NCBI GenBank assembly: GCA_002291465.1
Contig: CP021238.1
Span: 1,178,001-1,242,000, forward strand
Reading direction: 5' to 3'
DNA: 64,000 bases
Origin: Mycobacterium lepraemurium
GTDB taxonomy: Bacteria > Actinomycetota > Actinomycetes > Mycobacteriales > Mycobacteriaceae
The notes under the pieces were generated by a model, which saw only the letters and a program-made list of their open reading frames with translations, searched no databases and was not told where the DNA came from. A program made the position numbers and the translations under genes. Shown in pieces: positions 1-9,742 of the stretch. The number at the start of each line of letters is the position of its first letter. Position 1 is the first letter of the stretch.

Positions 1-120
1 AGTGCTGGTGACGGCGGTCGTTCCTGCATACCGTTGCGGGACAGTCCCGGATTCTCACCGGGTTCCCTCTTACGAAGCGTTACTAACGTTGCTTCGCTCG
101 AGCTCACGGCGCGGTTACGA
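1..120 (-). promoter_or_regulatory. Cobalamin (B12) riboswitch, 3' part cut by window edge
   Basis: Read on the minus strand, positions about 68 to 30 give the conserved B12-box architecture: a GGGAA segment, a GGTG turn, AATCC, then a CCCGC core. The 3' end and expression platform lie left of base 1. In M. tuberculosis a cobalamin riboswitch precedes metE (Rv1133c), and the genes to the right here match the Rv1135A onward order. The controlled gene is therefore probably the B12-independent methionine synthase metE, outside the window. Family assignment is firm; the target is inferred from synteny. Confidence 0.85.
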
Positions 121-169
121 CGCGAGCAGACCAGCTGCGTAGCGCAGCTTACCCCGCCGCCGGACGGGC

Positions 170-810
170 TCAGCCAGCCAGTGCGACGGCGATCGGCACG
201 TCACCGTTGTTGAAGTCGGTGGTGCGCCGGATCGTCGCGTCGTCGGCGAGGGCGGCGGCGACGACGCTCGCGACGTCGGCGCGCGAGACCTCGCCCTTGC
301 CGCGCCCGACGGTGATCCGTGCGGTGGGCGGGTCCAGCGTGAGCCGGCCTGGCCCCCGGATCGTCCAGTTCAGGTCGCTGGCCGCAGGTGGGCGTCGGCC
401 GCGGCCTTGGACTCCGCGTAGGGAAAGAACGGATCATCTTGGGGCACACCATGATCGGGGCCGGCGCCGAAGTAGGACACCATCACGAACCGTTTCACTC
501 CCGACTGGGCGGCGGCGTCGACCACCCGGATCGCCGCGTCGCGGTCGACGGCATACGTGCGGGCCGGGTTGCCGCCGCCGACCCCCGCGGAGAAGACCAC
601 GGCGTCGTGCCCGGCCAGCAGCCCGGCCAGCGCGTCGGTGTCCAGCAGCTCGATGTCGGCTACCACCGGCTTGGCGCCGGTGGCGGCGACGTCGTCGGCG
701 TGATCGGGATTGCGGAACAGCGAAGTCACCGCGTCGCCGCGCTGCGTCAGGATGGCGGACAGCTGCAACGCGACCTTGCCGTGGCCGCCGACGATCACGA
801 CTCGTGCCAT
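170..810 (-). pseudogene. NAD(P)H-binding SDR (NmrA/atypical SDR-like), frameshifted
   Basis: The N-terminus starts MARVVIVGGHGKVA, a GGxGxV dinucleotide-binding turn, and residues near 130 carry YAESK, the YxxxK pair of SDR proteins. The frame is lost near base 383: the ORF stops after LRPAT, but the next frame continues with SDLNWTIRGPGRLTLDP and runs to the TGA at 170-172. Restoring one G in the short G run of the coding strand rejoins the two parts into about 213 residues. Substrate is unknown. It stands alone between the riboswitch and another broken SDR on the same strand. Confidence 0.75.
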
Positions 811-835
811 GACAGCCGACGCTACGCCGGCCCGG

Positions 836-1673
836 TCAGAGCTTCACGCGACCCATGATGATGTCGATGATCGGCTTGCCCGGCGGGTAGACGCCGGGCA
901 GCGACGCCATGGTGTGGCCGTAGTCGACCAGAAGCGTGATCCCGTTGATGCCGAAGGCGGCGGCGCTGTTGAGGAACGCCATCACGTCACCCATCTGCTG
1001 GGGCGTGTGCACCTTGGACCCGGTCTCGTCGCGGTAGTCCTGGGCGAAGGTGAGCCACAGGTCGGCGTTGGCCTGGGCCAGCGGGGTGTCGGTGGGACCG
1101 GGGCAGATCGCGTTGATCCGGATGCCCTTCTTCAGCAGCGGGTAGCCCTGGGTTGCCACGTAGGCGTTGACGACCTTCTTGGAGAAGCTGTAGTGGATGA
1201 TGCCTTCCGGCTCGTGCGCCTTCACCCATTCCTGCGCGGTCGCGAAGTCCGGGGTGGCCAGGAACTCGTTCAGCAGGTCCAGGTCGTTCTCCCATGCCCG
1301 TGACCGAGGAGATGAAGCAGATCGCCGAGCCCGACGGCAGCTGGTTGCGTTCCAGCAGCCGCTCGATCAGGTAGCGGTGTCCGAGGAAGTTGATCGCCAT
1401 CAGGTCGGTGGTGCTCTCGGCGATGCCGGCGGCCGAGAACACCGCGTGCACCGGGCCGTCGAGCTGCTCGAGCGCGGCGTCGATGGACGCGGGATCGCGC
1501 AGGTCGACCTGGATGGACTTGGCGACGTCGTAGGTCACCGGGGCGTAGTCCAGCACGATGACCTCGGCGCCCAGCTCGGCCGCGGATTTGGCCGCCGCGG
1601 CGCCCATGCCGGTCGCACCACCGACAACCAGCGCGCGCTTGCCGTCGTAGCGCAGCCGATCGCCAATCGTCAT
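836..1673 (-). pseudogene. Short-chain dehydrogenase/reductase, frameshifted
   Basis: The start is the ATG at 1673, with GAGAAGG seven bases upstream on the coding strand. The N-terminal half has GGATGMG (cofactor turn) and AAGIAES. The C-terminal half carries YSFSKK (catalytic Tyr and Lys) and the typical ICPGPTDTP loop. The halves lie in different frames, joined near base 1292 by restoring one base in the GGG before the segment ENDLDLLNEF. The full protein would be near 278 residues, a usual length for classical SDRs. The next gene downstream on this strand is also a broken SDR. Substrate is unknown. Confidence 0.8.
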
Positions 1674-1775
1674 GGAAATAACCTTCTCGTTAATCGCCAA
1701 CAAGATTCTAATTGCCCAACTGTATGGGGAACGGTTATTTGGTTTCAATACCTAGATATCGACCTGGTTGTCGAC

Positions 1776-3065
1776 CTAGTTGTCGACCGCGGCGCCGCGG
1801 ACCGCCACGCCACGCAAAACGGTGTCGCGGACATGCAGCAGAGCTGGGCGTTTGCCGATCTCGGCGAGGATGTTCCCCGGTAGCCACTGCAGGGCGATCA
1901 GGCAGCGTGCCAGCATCGCGTTGGACGGTGCGGCGATGGCGATCTCACCCGTCCGGAGCCCTTCGGAGAGCAACGATTTCATCTGCCGCAGGCGGGTGGC
2001 GTAGGACCAGCCCGGGTTGGCCGTCGGGGGAGAGAGCCGCATCCAGGCGAGCTGGATCCGGAATTCGTCGGAGAACTGGTCCAGCGCGTTGACGTTGACC
2101 CAGCTCAACGCGTCCAGCTTCTCGGTGGGCGTGGCGTCGGAGCGCAGCACGCTGACCCATCCCGCCTCCACCTTTTTGCCGAAGGAGCGCATGATCGAGT
2201 CCAGCAGCTCGTCCTTGGACCCGATCACCCGATACACCTTTCCGGTGCCCAGGCCGGCCGCCGCCGCGATGTCCCTGATGGTGGTGACTTCATAACCGCG
2301 CCGGCCGAATTCGGCGCGTGCCACCGCGCGCACCAGCGCCGCTTTGCCACTGGGATCGGCGTCGCTGTCGCCGGACCAGGTTTCGATCACCTCGTTGGCG
2401 GCGGCGAAGGCCTTCGACCGGTTCAGCGCGGCGTCGCTGGGCGGCCGGCTTGCCAAGCCCTGCAAGATGATTCGGCACAGTAGTTCGGCGACCTGATCGG
2501 CGGATGCGGTGTGCCGCATGACGTCGAGACCGACCTGCAGCATGGTTTGGCAGATGCGGTCGGCCAGCGTGGGCAGGTCGATGTCGGGTTTGATGTAGCC
2601 GCTCCACCGGCCGGCGCGCAGCGTCTGCAGCATCGCCTCCTGGATGGCCACCGGCCGCTGCCGGGTCAGCTTGGTCAGCTCCGGGTCGGTGCCCGGCCCC
2701 TCGTAGAACGACATCTGCAAAGCGGCGCGGTGCTCGACGACGCAGTTGGCGATCGCCGAGCCGAGCTCGATGATCTGCTCGGGGACCGGACGCGAGTCGG
2801 GTTCGTCCAACCTGGCCTGGGCGGCCCGGCCGATCCGTGCCAGATCGTCGTGGTAGCGGCGGATCAGCTCGACGAGGATGGCCTCTTTGGACTCGAAGTG
2901 GTGATAGAGGCTGCCGGGAAGGATGCCGGCGGCATCGGCGATCTCCTGCAACGACGTTCGCAGGCCCGAGGACGCGATCAGGGACGCGGCGGTGGCCAGG
3001 ATCTCGGCCCGGCGCGTCGGGGAATCGGCGGTGCTGCCGGCTCGGAGCGACTCGGCTTTCGCCAT
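1776..3065 (-). CDS. Tandem TetR-family regulator (two complete TetR units)
   Basis: This is a 429-residue protein, twice the usual TetR length, with two helix-turn-helix units. The first covers residues about 20-66 (RRAEILATAASLIASSG ... LYHHFESKEAIL). The second covers about 240-290 (AVARAEFGRRGYEVTTIRDI ... VYRVIGSKDELL). Each is followed by a helical ligand-binding-type region. The reading frame is clean although both flanks contain broken genes. It is transcribed toward the broken SDR at 836. Fused double-TetR proteins act as single-chain dimers or hetero-sensors; which applies here is not visible. No clear operator palindrome was found at 3066-3200. Confidence 0.85.
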   Translation of the reverse strand: MAKAESLRAGSTADSPTRRAEILATAASLIASSGLRTSLQEIADAAGILPGSLYHHFESKEAILVELIRRYHDDLARIGRAAQARLDEPDSRPVPEQIIELGSAIANCVVEHRAALQMSFYEGPGTDPELTKLTRQRPVAIQEAMLQTLRAGRWSGYIKPDIDLPTLADRICQTMLQVGLDVMRHTASADQVAELLCRIILQGLASRPPSDAALNRSKAFAAANEVIETWSGDSDADPSGKAALVRAVARAEFGRRGYEVTTIRDIAAAAGLGTGKVYRVIGSKDELLDSIMRSFGKKVEAGWVSVLRSDATPTEKLDALSWVNVNALDQFSDEFRIQLAWMRLSPPTANPGWSYATRLRQMKSLLSEGLRTGEIAIAAPSNAMLARCLIALQWLPGNILAEIGKRPALLHVRDTVLRGVAVRGAAVDN

Positions 3066-3204
3066 GGTCAGCGGTGTGCAGATCCGGACGACTGCGGGTG
3101 CGTGACCATACGCATTCGTCCTCTTTCCCGTCGAACCAAATCTTTGTTAAAGGCTATCAGACCGGACGCGATAAATGCGCTGCACAAGCCGCCGAAATCC
3201 CATC

Positions 3205-3408
3205 CTAGAGCGGCGGCCCGTCCCACTTCCTGGATCGGCCGCCGCCGCGCGGGCCGGAAGGTGTGCCCGGCCCGCAGCCGGCCCACCGGCAGCAGACAGC
3301 CCTGGACGTAGGTCGGCGGAATGCCGAGCAGCTGTGCGACTTCGTCTTCGTGATGCAGATGCAGCATGGTGATGCACGTCCCGTATCCCCGGGTGTGCAA
3401 GGCCAGCC
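3205..3408 (-). pseudogene. Nitroreductase-family fragment, C-terminal 65 residues only
   Basis: On the minus strand, reading from about 3405, the translation runs TRGYGTCITMLHLHHEDEVA, then QLLGIPPTYVQGCLLPVG, then a FRPARRRPIQEV tail. This is the usual C-terminus of FMN nitroreductase-family proteins (GLGT, LGIP and RPxxEV). The last residues (WDGPPL, stop at 3205) sit in a second frame, so a small indel is also present near 3225. The N-terminal two thirds are missing: coding sequence stops matching at about 3405, where a truncated aldehyde dehydrogenase begins on the other strand. Confidence 0.6.
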
Positions 3409-4555
3409 CGCGCGATTGATCGACGAGTACGCCTGGGAGACCGACCTGGGCGACAAGGTGATCAGCCTGACCGGCACGCTGACCACCCGCAAGGTCTGGC
3501 GTGAGCCGGTGGGCGTGGTCGGCGCCATCGTGCCGTGGAACTTCCCGTTCGAGGTCACCCTCAACAAGCTCGGCCAGGCGCTGGGCACCGGCAACACCGT
3601 GGTGCTCAAGCCGGCGCCGAACACCCCGTTCAACGCCACCCGGCTGGGCCGGCTGATCGCCGAGAAGACCGACATCCCGGCGGGCGTGGTGAATGTCGTC
3701 ACCGCCTCGGATCACTTTGTGGGAGAAGAGCTGACGCTCTCGCCCAAGGTCGATCTGATCTCGTTCACCGGGTCGACGGTGGTCGGGCAGCGGATCATGG
3801 AAAAGGGCGCGGCGACCATGAAGCGGCTGTTCCTGGAGCTGGGCGGCAAGTCGGCCACGATTGTCTTGGAGGACGCCGATTTCGGGATGGCCTGCGTGAT
3901 CGGCATTGCGCCGTGTATGCACGCCGGGCAGGGCTGCGCCAACCCCACCCGGATGCTGCTGCCGCGGTCGCGCTACGACGAGGGGGTGGCGATCCTCAAG
4001 GGCATCTACGAGAACGTCACATGCGGCGACCCGCAGGACCCCGGAACCCTTTGCGGCCCGGTCATTTCGCAGGTGCAGCGCGACCGCGTGATGGGCTACA
4101 TCCGCGAGGGGGTCGAAGAGGGCGCCACCGCGCTGGTCGGCGGACCCGACGCGCCCACCGGTTTCGACAAGGGATACTACGTGCGGCCAACGCTTTTCAC
4201 CGACGTCGACAACTCGATGACGATCGCCCAGGAGGAGATCTTCGGACCGGTGTTGTGCGTCATCCCGTTCGACGACGAGGAGGACGCTATCCGGATCGCC
4301 AACGACAGCAGGTACGGCCTGGCCGGCAACGTGATGTCGGGTTCGCTGGAGCGCTCGCTTTCGGTGGCGCGCCGGATTCGGGCCGGCTTCATGGGCGTCA
4401 ACGGCGGCGCGCCCTACGGCGCAGACACCCCGTTCGGTGGCCACAAGTACAGCGGGGTCGGGCGCCAGAACGGTGTGGCCGGATTCGACCAGTACACCGA
4501 GATCAAGTCGTCGCCTATCCGGCCGGCTAGCAGTCCGATGCCTGGTGCCACGTAA
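3402..4555 (+). pseudogene. Aldehyde dehydrogenase, N-terminus deleted
   Basis: Recognisable ALDH sequence begins at ARLIDEYAWETDLGD and continues in one frame to the stop at 4553-4555. It has the oxyanion Asn segment VPWNFPFE, the catalytic Glu in LELGGKSA, an Ala-Gly-Gln-Gly-Cys nucleophile segment (HAGQGCANPTR) and EEIFGPVL. A normal ALDH has about 100-110 more residues in front. They are replaced by sequence that belongs, on the opposite strand, to a nitroreductase. No credible start codon with a ribosome site precedes the fragment. The rest of the catalytic domain is undamaged, which suggests a recent loss. Confidence 0.75.
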
Positions 4556-4980
4556 AGCGCTGCCACGCAACGCCTTCGACGATGCGCGCCGGGCTTGGGG
4601 CTGACGGCCGTTGGTGACCGGACCGCGCCTGCTCAACGGGCCGGTCTGGGCGTGCCGGGCCGGCGCATGTCCGGGCGCCGCTACGACCGTCGCCGCCCGG
4701 CGTGACCTAATATTTGTTCAGTCGGTCTACGCCTGGCAGCTGCGCGGGGGGCGGTTCCGCCCGATCGGGTGAGTGGTCCATGCGTCCCCGGACGAATGCG
4801 CCAGCACATGCGCTAGCGGATTCGCACGGGGTGTCATGGTCACCCGCTGGTGCGCATGTGGCCGATGTGGCCATGCCGCCGGCGCCGAGCTACCCCGCCC
4901 TCCGGCCTCCCAACCCCTTGGTTGACAATCGAGGCAAGACTCACTCTTCTCGAAGTCCACGTGTCAAAGGAGACAAGACC
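4556..4980. other. Intergenic region upstream of the thiolase
   Basis: 425 bases without a supported gene. Open frames run through it but show no recognisable protein, and no ATG with a ribosome site fits the family starts. An AT-richer patch (taatatttgttc) near 4708 stands out against the surrounding GC and may be part of a promoter for the downstream thiolase. I see no clear operator. Confidence 0.4.
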
Positions 4981-6129
4981 ATGGCTGAAGCCGTTATCGT
5001 CGAGGCAGTGCGCTCACCGATCGGCAAGCGCAACGGCGGGTTGTCGGGGGTGCATCCGGCCGAGCTTTCCGCGCAGGTGCTCAACGGCCTGGTCGACAAG
5101 GCCGGCGTCGAACCGGGCATCGTCGACGACGTCATCTGGGGCTGCGTCATGCAGGCCGGCGAACAGGCCCTCGACATCGGCCGCACCGCGCTGCTGACCG
5201 CCGGCTGGCCCGAGATCGTGCCGGGCGTGACCGTCGACCGGCAGTGCGGGTCGAGCCAGCAATCCATCCACTTCGCGGCGGCGGGCGTGATCGCCGAGCA
5301 CTACGACGTCGTCGTCGCCGGCGGCGTCGAGTCGATGTCGCGCACCCCGATGGGCGCGCCGCCCGCCAACGGCGGGCGGCCCTACCCCCGGGCCTTCCTG
5401 GACCGCTACCAGGGCCAGATCCCCAACCAGGGCATCGGTGCGGAGATGATCGCCGAGAAGTGGGGCTTCGACCGCACCGCGCTCGACGAATTCTCCCTGG
5501 CGTCTCACGAAAAGGCCACGGCAGCACAGGATTCCGGCGCATTCGACGACCAGATCGTGGGCATCAAGGACCAGGACGGCAATGTCGTCTTGTAAGGACG
5601 AGGGCATCCGGCGCGGTACCCCGATGGAGAAGATGGCCTCGCTGAAGCCGGCGTTCAAGGAGGACGGCGTGATTCACGCCGGCAACTCCTCGCAGATCTC
5701 CGACGGTTCGGCGGCCATCCTCTTCATGTCCGCGGAGAAGGCAAAGGAGTTGGGGCTCAAGCCAATCGCGAAGGTGTACACCGCGACGCTGGCCGGGGCC
5801 GACCCGGTGATCATGCCCACCGCGCCCATCCCGGCGACGTAGAAGGTGCTCAAGAAGTCCGGCCTGTCCATCGACGACATCGGCGTCTACGAGGTCAACG
5901 AGGCCTTCGCTTCGGTCCCGATGGCGTGGCTCAAGGACATGGCGCCGACGAGAAGAAGCTCAACCCCAACGGCGGGGCGATCGCGTTGGGCCACCCGCTC
6001 GGCGGCTCGGGCGCCCGGATCATGACCACGCTGCTGTATCACATGCGGGACAAGGGAATTCGCTACGGCCTGCAGACCATGTGCGAGGGCGGCGGGCAGG
6101 CCAACGCCACCATCGTGGAACTGTTGTGA
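4981..6129 (+). pseudogene. Acetyl-CoA acetyltransferase (thiolase), three lesions
   Basis: The start MAEAVIVEAVRSPIGKRNG is a standard thiolase N-terminus. The nucleophile segment is DRQCGSSQQS, with NEAF near 5900, [10 protein letters not shown] with the active-site His, and CEGGGQA with the second Cys. The frame is broken near 5593 (about two bases missing before KDEGIRRG), by an in-frame TAG at 5840-5842 where the family would have a codon such as CAG, and near 5942 (one G missing before [10 protein letters not shown]). The gene overlaps the next one by GTGA. The M. tuberculosis counterpart, Rv1135A, is also only a remnant (recalled). Confidence 0.85.
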
Positions 6130-6921
6130 CCGACGCGCCAGGGGCCCTGGCCGAACGCCGGGGCAACGTGATGGTGACAACCATCAACCGGCCGGAAGCC
6201 CGCAACGCGGTCAACGCCGCGGTCAGCATCGGCGTCGGGGATGCGCTCGAAGAGGCGAAACACGATCCCGAGGTGCGGGCGGTGGTGCTCACCGGCGCGG
6301 GCGACAAGTCGTTCTGCGCCGGGGCCGACCTCCAGGCCATCGCACGGCGGGAGAACCTGTATCACCCCGACCATCCCGAATGGGGCTTCGCCGGCTACGT
6401 GCGTCACTTCATCGACAAACCCCACCATCGCGGCGGTCAACGGCACCGTCCTGGGCGGGGGCACCGAGCTGGCGCTGGCCAGCGACCTGGTGGTGGCCGA
6501 CGAGCGGGCACAGTTCGGGCTGCCGGAGGTCAAGTGCGGCCTGATCGCCGCCGCCGGTGGGGTGTTCAGGATCGCCGAGCAGCTGCCCCGCAAGGTGGCG
6601 ATGCGGCTGCTGCTGCTGACCGGCGAGCCGCTGTCCGCGGCCGCCGCCCGCGACTGGGGCCTGATCAACGAGGTGGTCGAGTCCGGCTCTGTGCTGGACG
6701 CCGCGCTGGCGCTGGCCTCGGCGATCACCGTGAACGCCCCGCTGTTGGTGCAGGCGAGCAAGCGGATCGCCTACGGCGTCGACGACGGCATGGTCGTCGA
6801 CGACGAACCCGGCTGGGACCGCACCATGCGCGAGATGCGGGTCCTGCTCAAATCGGAGGACGCCAAGGAGGGCCCGCGGGCGTTCGCCGAGAAGCGGGAG
6901 CCGGTCTGGAAGGTGCGCTGA
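6126..6921 (+). pseudogene. Enoyl-CoA hydratase/isomerase, frameshifted
   Basis: A GTG at 6126 overlaps the thiolase TGA, so the pair was translationally coupled. The crotonase features are INRPEARNAVN, the oxyanion segment AGADLQAIARRE and the second oxyanion segment NGTVLGGGTELALASD, ending PVWKVR. One extra C in the run at about 6420 (FIDKPTIAAVNG) separates the two halves. Full length would be about 265 residues, normal for the family. It corresponds in position to Rv1136, which is also truncated in M. tuberculosis (recalled). Role would be fatty-acyl beta-oxidation with the upstream thiolase. Confidence 0.85.
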
Positions 6922-6930
6922 ACCCACGCC

Positions 6931-7879
6931 CTAGCGGGCCAGGATGTTCACCCCAGCGCGGAACGCGCCGGGCGAGAGCGCGCCGGCCGGCACGATGGCG
7001 CGTCGCACAGCCCGCGGCGTGCTGGCCAGCACCAGCGCGCGGGTGAGTAGCCGATAGTCGCGGGTGATCCGGTGCCACGCGGCTTCATATGACGCCGGCC
7101 TCTCGTCGACGATGGCACGGACCGCCGCGTCGGCCTGCTTGACCGCCAGGCTGATGCCCTCACCGGTCAGCGCATCCTCATAGCCGGCCGCGTCGCCGGC
7201 CAGCAGGACGCGCCCGGCGACGCGGCGGGAAACCACCTGCCGCAACGGGCCGCAGCCGCGCGGCCGGCCACGATCGGCGGCGCGCAGTCGCTCGGCCAGC
7301 CCCGGGAACCAGCCCAGGTCGGGACGTCCGCGCGACAGGATCGCCACGCCGACCAGGTCCGGTTCGACCGGCGTCACATACGCCCCACCCCAGCGCGACC
7401 AGTGCACCTCGACGAATTCCGACCACGCCGGCACCCGGTAGTGCCAGCGCACGCCGTAGCGCCGCGGCGTCCCCGCCGCGCGCCGTAGTGGCGGCCGACA
7501 CGCCGTGCGCATCCTCCGCGACGCTGCTCACCCGCGCCCGGATCCATTCGGTGTCTTGCTCTTTGGCGCGCGCGGCCAGTGCGGCGTGCAACGTGGTGCG
7601 ACGCACTCCGCGGCCGGGCCCGTCACGAAACCGGGCCCGGGCCCGCCGGTGCTCGCTCAGGTAGGCGATGCCCTGGAACGGCATGCCGGCCGGGTCTACA
7701 CCCAGCGCGGTCAGCACGGCCAGCCCGCCCGGCATCAGGCCCTCGCCGCATGCCTTGTCGATGGGCGCCTCGTGCGGCTCGGCCACGATCACCGAAAGCC
7801 CAAGGCGGCGAGCGTGTAACGCCGTAGCCAACCCGCCCGGACCGCCGCCGACGACCAACAGGTCCGCGTCGTAGGCCAT
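6931..7879 (-). pseudogene. FAD-dependent oxidoreductase (geranylgeranyl reductase/SrsC-like), internal deletion
   Basis: The N-terminus MAYDADLLVVGGGPGGLATA has the GxGxxG FAD site, followed by DKACGEGLMPGG, typical of this monooxygenase/reductase group. The C-terminal part has GRVLLAGDAAGYEDALTGEG, the GD FAD motif. Between them, near 7460-7500, the frame changes, and roughly 40-45 residues that normally carry the GADG motif cannot be found in any frame, so I infer a small internal deletion. It is the last gene of a leftward operon with the type III PKS and the ICMT-like methyltransferase. Position matches Rv1138c (recalled). Confidence 0.7.
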
Positions 7880-7932
7880 TAGCGCCGCTCCTCCTCGTCG
7901 CATGCGCTTTGCATCGTCGCCGGCGCGGTCGT

Positions 7933-8433
7933 TCACGTGTAACCCAAGGCCGAATTCTCCACCCGCAGACGCACTCTCAGCAGCGCGGCGTTGGCCAGCG
8001 TGAACACCGCCGCGGTGAGCCACGCCGTGTGTACCAACGGCAACGCCAGTCCTTCGGCCACCACTGCAACATAGTTCGGATGGTGCAGCCAACGGTAGGG
8101 GCCGTCGTGAACCAGCGGGGCCTGCGGCAGCACGATGACCCTGGTGTTCCACCGTCGGCCCAGGGTGGTGATGCACCACCAGCGCAGCCCCTGGCTGGCC
8201 GCCACCACCGCCAGCATCGGCCAGCCCAGCCAACCGAGGAACGGCCGGTGCAGCGCCCACGGTTCCACCAGGCAGCCGGCCAGCAGCGCGGTGTGGATGA
8301 ACACCATCACCGGGTAGTGGGAGCGGCCAAACTCCTTGCCGCCCTGGGTAAACGACCAGCGTGCGTTCCGGGTAGACACCAGCAGCTCGGCGATCCGCTC
8401 CAGCCCGACCGCCAGCATCAGCAGGTAATACAT
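7933..8433 (-). CDS. Isoprenylcysteine carboxyl methyltransferase-family membrane protein
   Basis: A 166-residue protein with four to five hydrophobic helices and the ICMT/PEMT signature VHDGPYRWLHHPNYVAVV at residues about 112-129, where the SAM and methyl-acceptor site lies. Start ATG at 8433 is 20 bases after the PKS stop and 53 bases before the flavoprotein start, so the three are likely cotranscribed. Bacterial homologues beside type III PKS genes O-methylate long-chain phenols (SrsB of Streptomyces griseus). Here the PKS product is the likely substrate, by context. Position matches Rv1139c (recalled). Confidence 0.8.
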   Translation of the reverse strand: MYYLLMLAVGLERIAELLVSTRNARWSFTQGGKEFGRSHYPVMVFIHTALLAGCLVEPWALHRPFLGWLGWPMLAVVAASQGLRWWCITTLGRRWNTRVIVLPQAPLVHDGPYRWLHHPNYVAVVAEGLALPLVHTAWLTAAVFTLANAALLRVRLRVENSALGYT

Positions 8434-8453
8434 GGCTACAGTCTTTACCAGTC

Positions 8454-9503
8454 CTAGAAGGCCAGCAGCACCAGCTCGGAGCAGAACGCCGGGCCCATCG
8501 CGATCATCAGGCCGATCGAGCCGGGGGCCGGCGGATCGGCCAGGTTTGCCGCGAGCACGTCCAGCACCGACACCGAGGACAGATTTCCGTTCTCGCGCAA
8601 CGAGTTTCGTGTGTGATCGAGCGCGTCGGCGGGCAGGGCCAAGACGCTCTCGACGGCGTCGATCACCCGGGGCCCGCCCGGGTGGCACACCCACGTCGTC
8701 ACGTCGCGAGGCGCCAACCCGTGGTCGGCGAGGAAGTTACGGACGTCCTCGCCCAGGTACTTCTCGGCGATGTTGGCGACGTCGGCGGACAACACGATCC
8801 GGAACCCGTCGCCACCGATCTTCCAGCCCATGACTTCCTCGGTGTCGGGATAGATCCGGCTGCGGGTCGCCAGGATGCGCGGGCCGGTGTGTTCGGCGCC
8901 GGCCCGGCGGGCGCCCTCGGTGATCACCGCGGCCGCCCCGTCGCCGAAAAGGCTGGTGGCGACCAGGTTGGCGATCGAGGTGTCGTGCCGCTGGATGGTC
9001 AGCGAGCACAGTTCGACCGCCAGCAGCGCGGCCGTCTGGTCGGGGAATGCGCGCAGGTAGTCGTGCATGCGGGCCACTCCGGCCGCACCGGCCACGCAGC
9101 CCAGGCCGAACAGCGGGACGCGCTTGACATCAGGCCGCAGCCCCACCCGCGTGGCCAGCCGCGCCTCCAACGTCGGTACGGCCAGCCCGGTGACCGTCGT
9201 CGAGAAGACGATGTCGACCTCCGACGGCTTGACCTTGGCCCGGTCCAACGCCGCCACCAGCGCTTGCTCGCCGAGATCGAGCGCGACCTCGAGATAGGCG
9301 TCGTTGGCCTCGCTGAAGCCGCTCAGCTCGCGGTAGCGCGGCAGCCGCAACGCGGTGTTGCGGAACTCGACTCCGCTGCTGTGCGCGAAACGCCGAAACT
9401 CCGGGCCGGCAATGTCGGTCAGCGCCCGGATGGCTTCGCTCTGCGTGTAGCGGTTGGGCGGAAACTTGACCGCAACACCGGTGATCGACGGACTTTCCCC
9501 CAC
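8454..9503 (-). CDS. Type III polyketide synthase (chalcone synthase-like)
   Basis: 349 residues from the GTG at 9503, preceded by AGGGG. It carries the full catalytic triad: Cys136 in FGLGCVAGA, His274 in WVCHPGGPR and Asn307 in ENGNLSS. The family condenses a long-chain acyl starter with malonyl or methylmalonyl-CoA to alkylpyrones or alkylresorcinols. It lies first in an operon with an ICMT-like methyltransferase and a FAD oxidoreductase, matching the srsA-srsB-srsC phenolic lipid operon. It is intact, while the last operon gene is damaged. I recall no PKS at this point in M. tuberculosis, although Rv1138c and Rv1139c are there. Confidence 0.9.
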   Translation of the reverse strand: MGESPSITGVAVKFPPNRYTQSEAIRALTDIAGPEFRRFAHSSGVEFRNTALRLPRYRELSGFSEANDAYLEVALDLGEQALVAALDRAKVKPSEVDIVFSTTVTGLAVPTLEARLATRVGLRPDVKRVPLFGLGCVAGAAGVARMHDYLRAFPDQTAALLAVELCSLTIQRHDTSIANLVATSLFGDGAAAVITEGARRAGAEHTGPRILATRSRIYPDTEEVMGWKIGGDGFRIVLSADVANIAEKYLGEDVRNFLADHGLAPRDVTTWVCHPGGPRVIDAVESVLALPADALDHTRNSLRENGNLSSVSVLDVLAANLADPPAPGSIGLMIAMGPAFCSELVLLAF

Positions 9504-9742
9504 GATGTCCCCTGAAACTGTGCTCGTGCCGACGAAACCGCGGCTCCCCCTTTGATCCATGTACCGGTGACGACGGGGCCGCGCCGATGGTTCAAACGCG
9601 CCTCGCCTCGCCGCGCCCGTAACGCCACGGCGCGAATTCGACCCCAAAAAACCGCCTTGGTGTTACGCGCGCGGTGGGAACCCCGCCTCCGTACGCGGTG
9701 GGAACTCCGGCCCGCCGCCGGGCTGGGCTAGGGTCGGGGGTT

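Noticed and set aside
1745..1790. Short tandem repeat of tcgacctggttg-like units after the double TetR gene
   Set aside because: Only about three imperfect units; too short to call CRISPR, att site or a mobile element.
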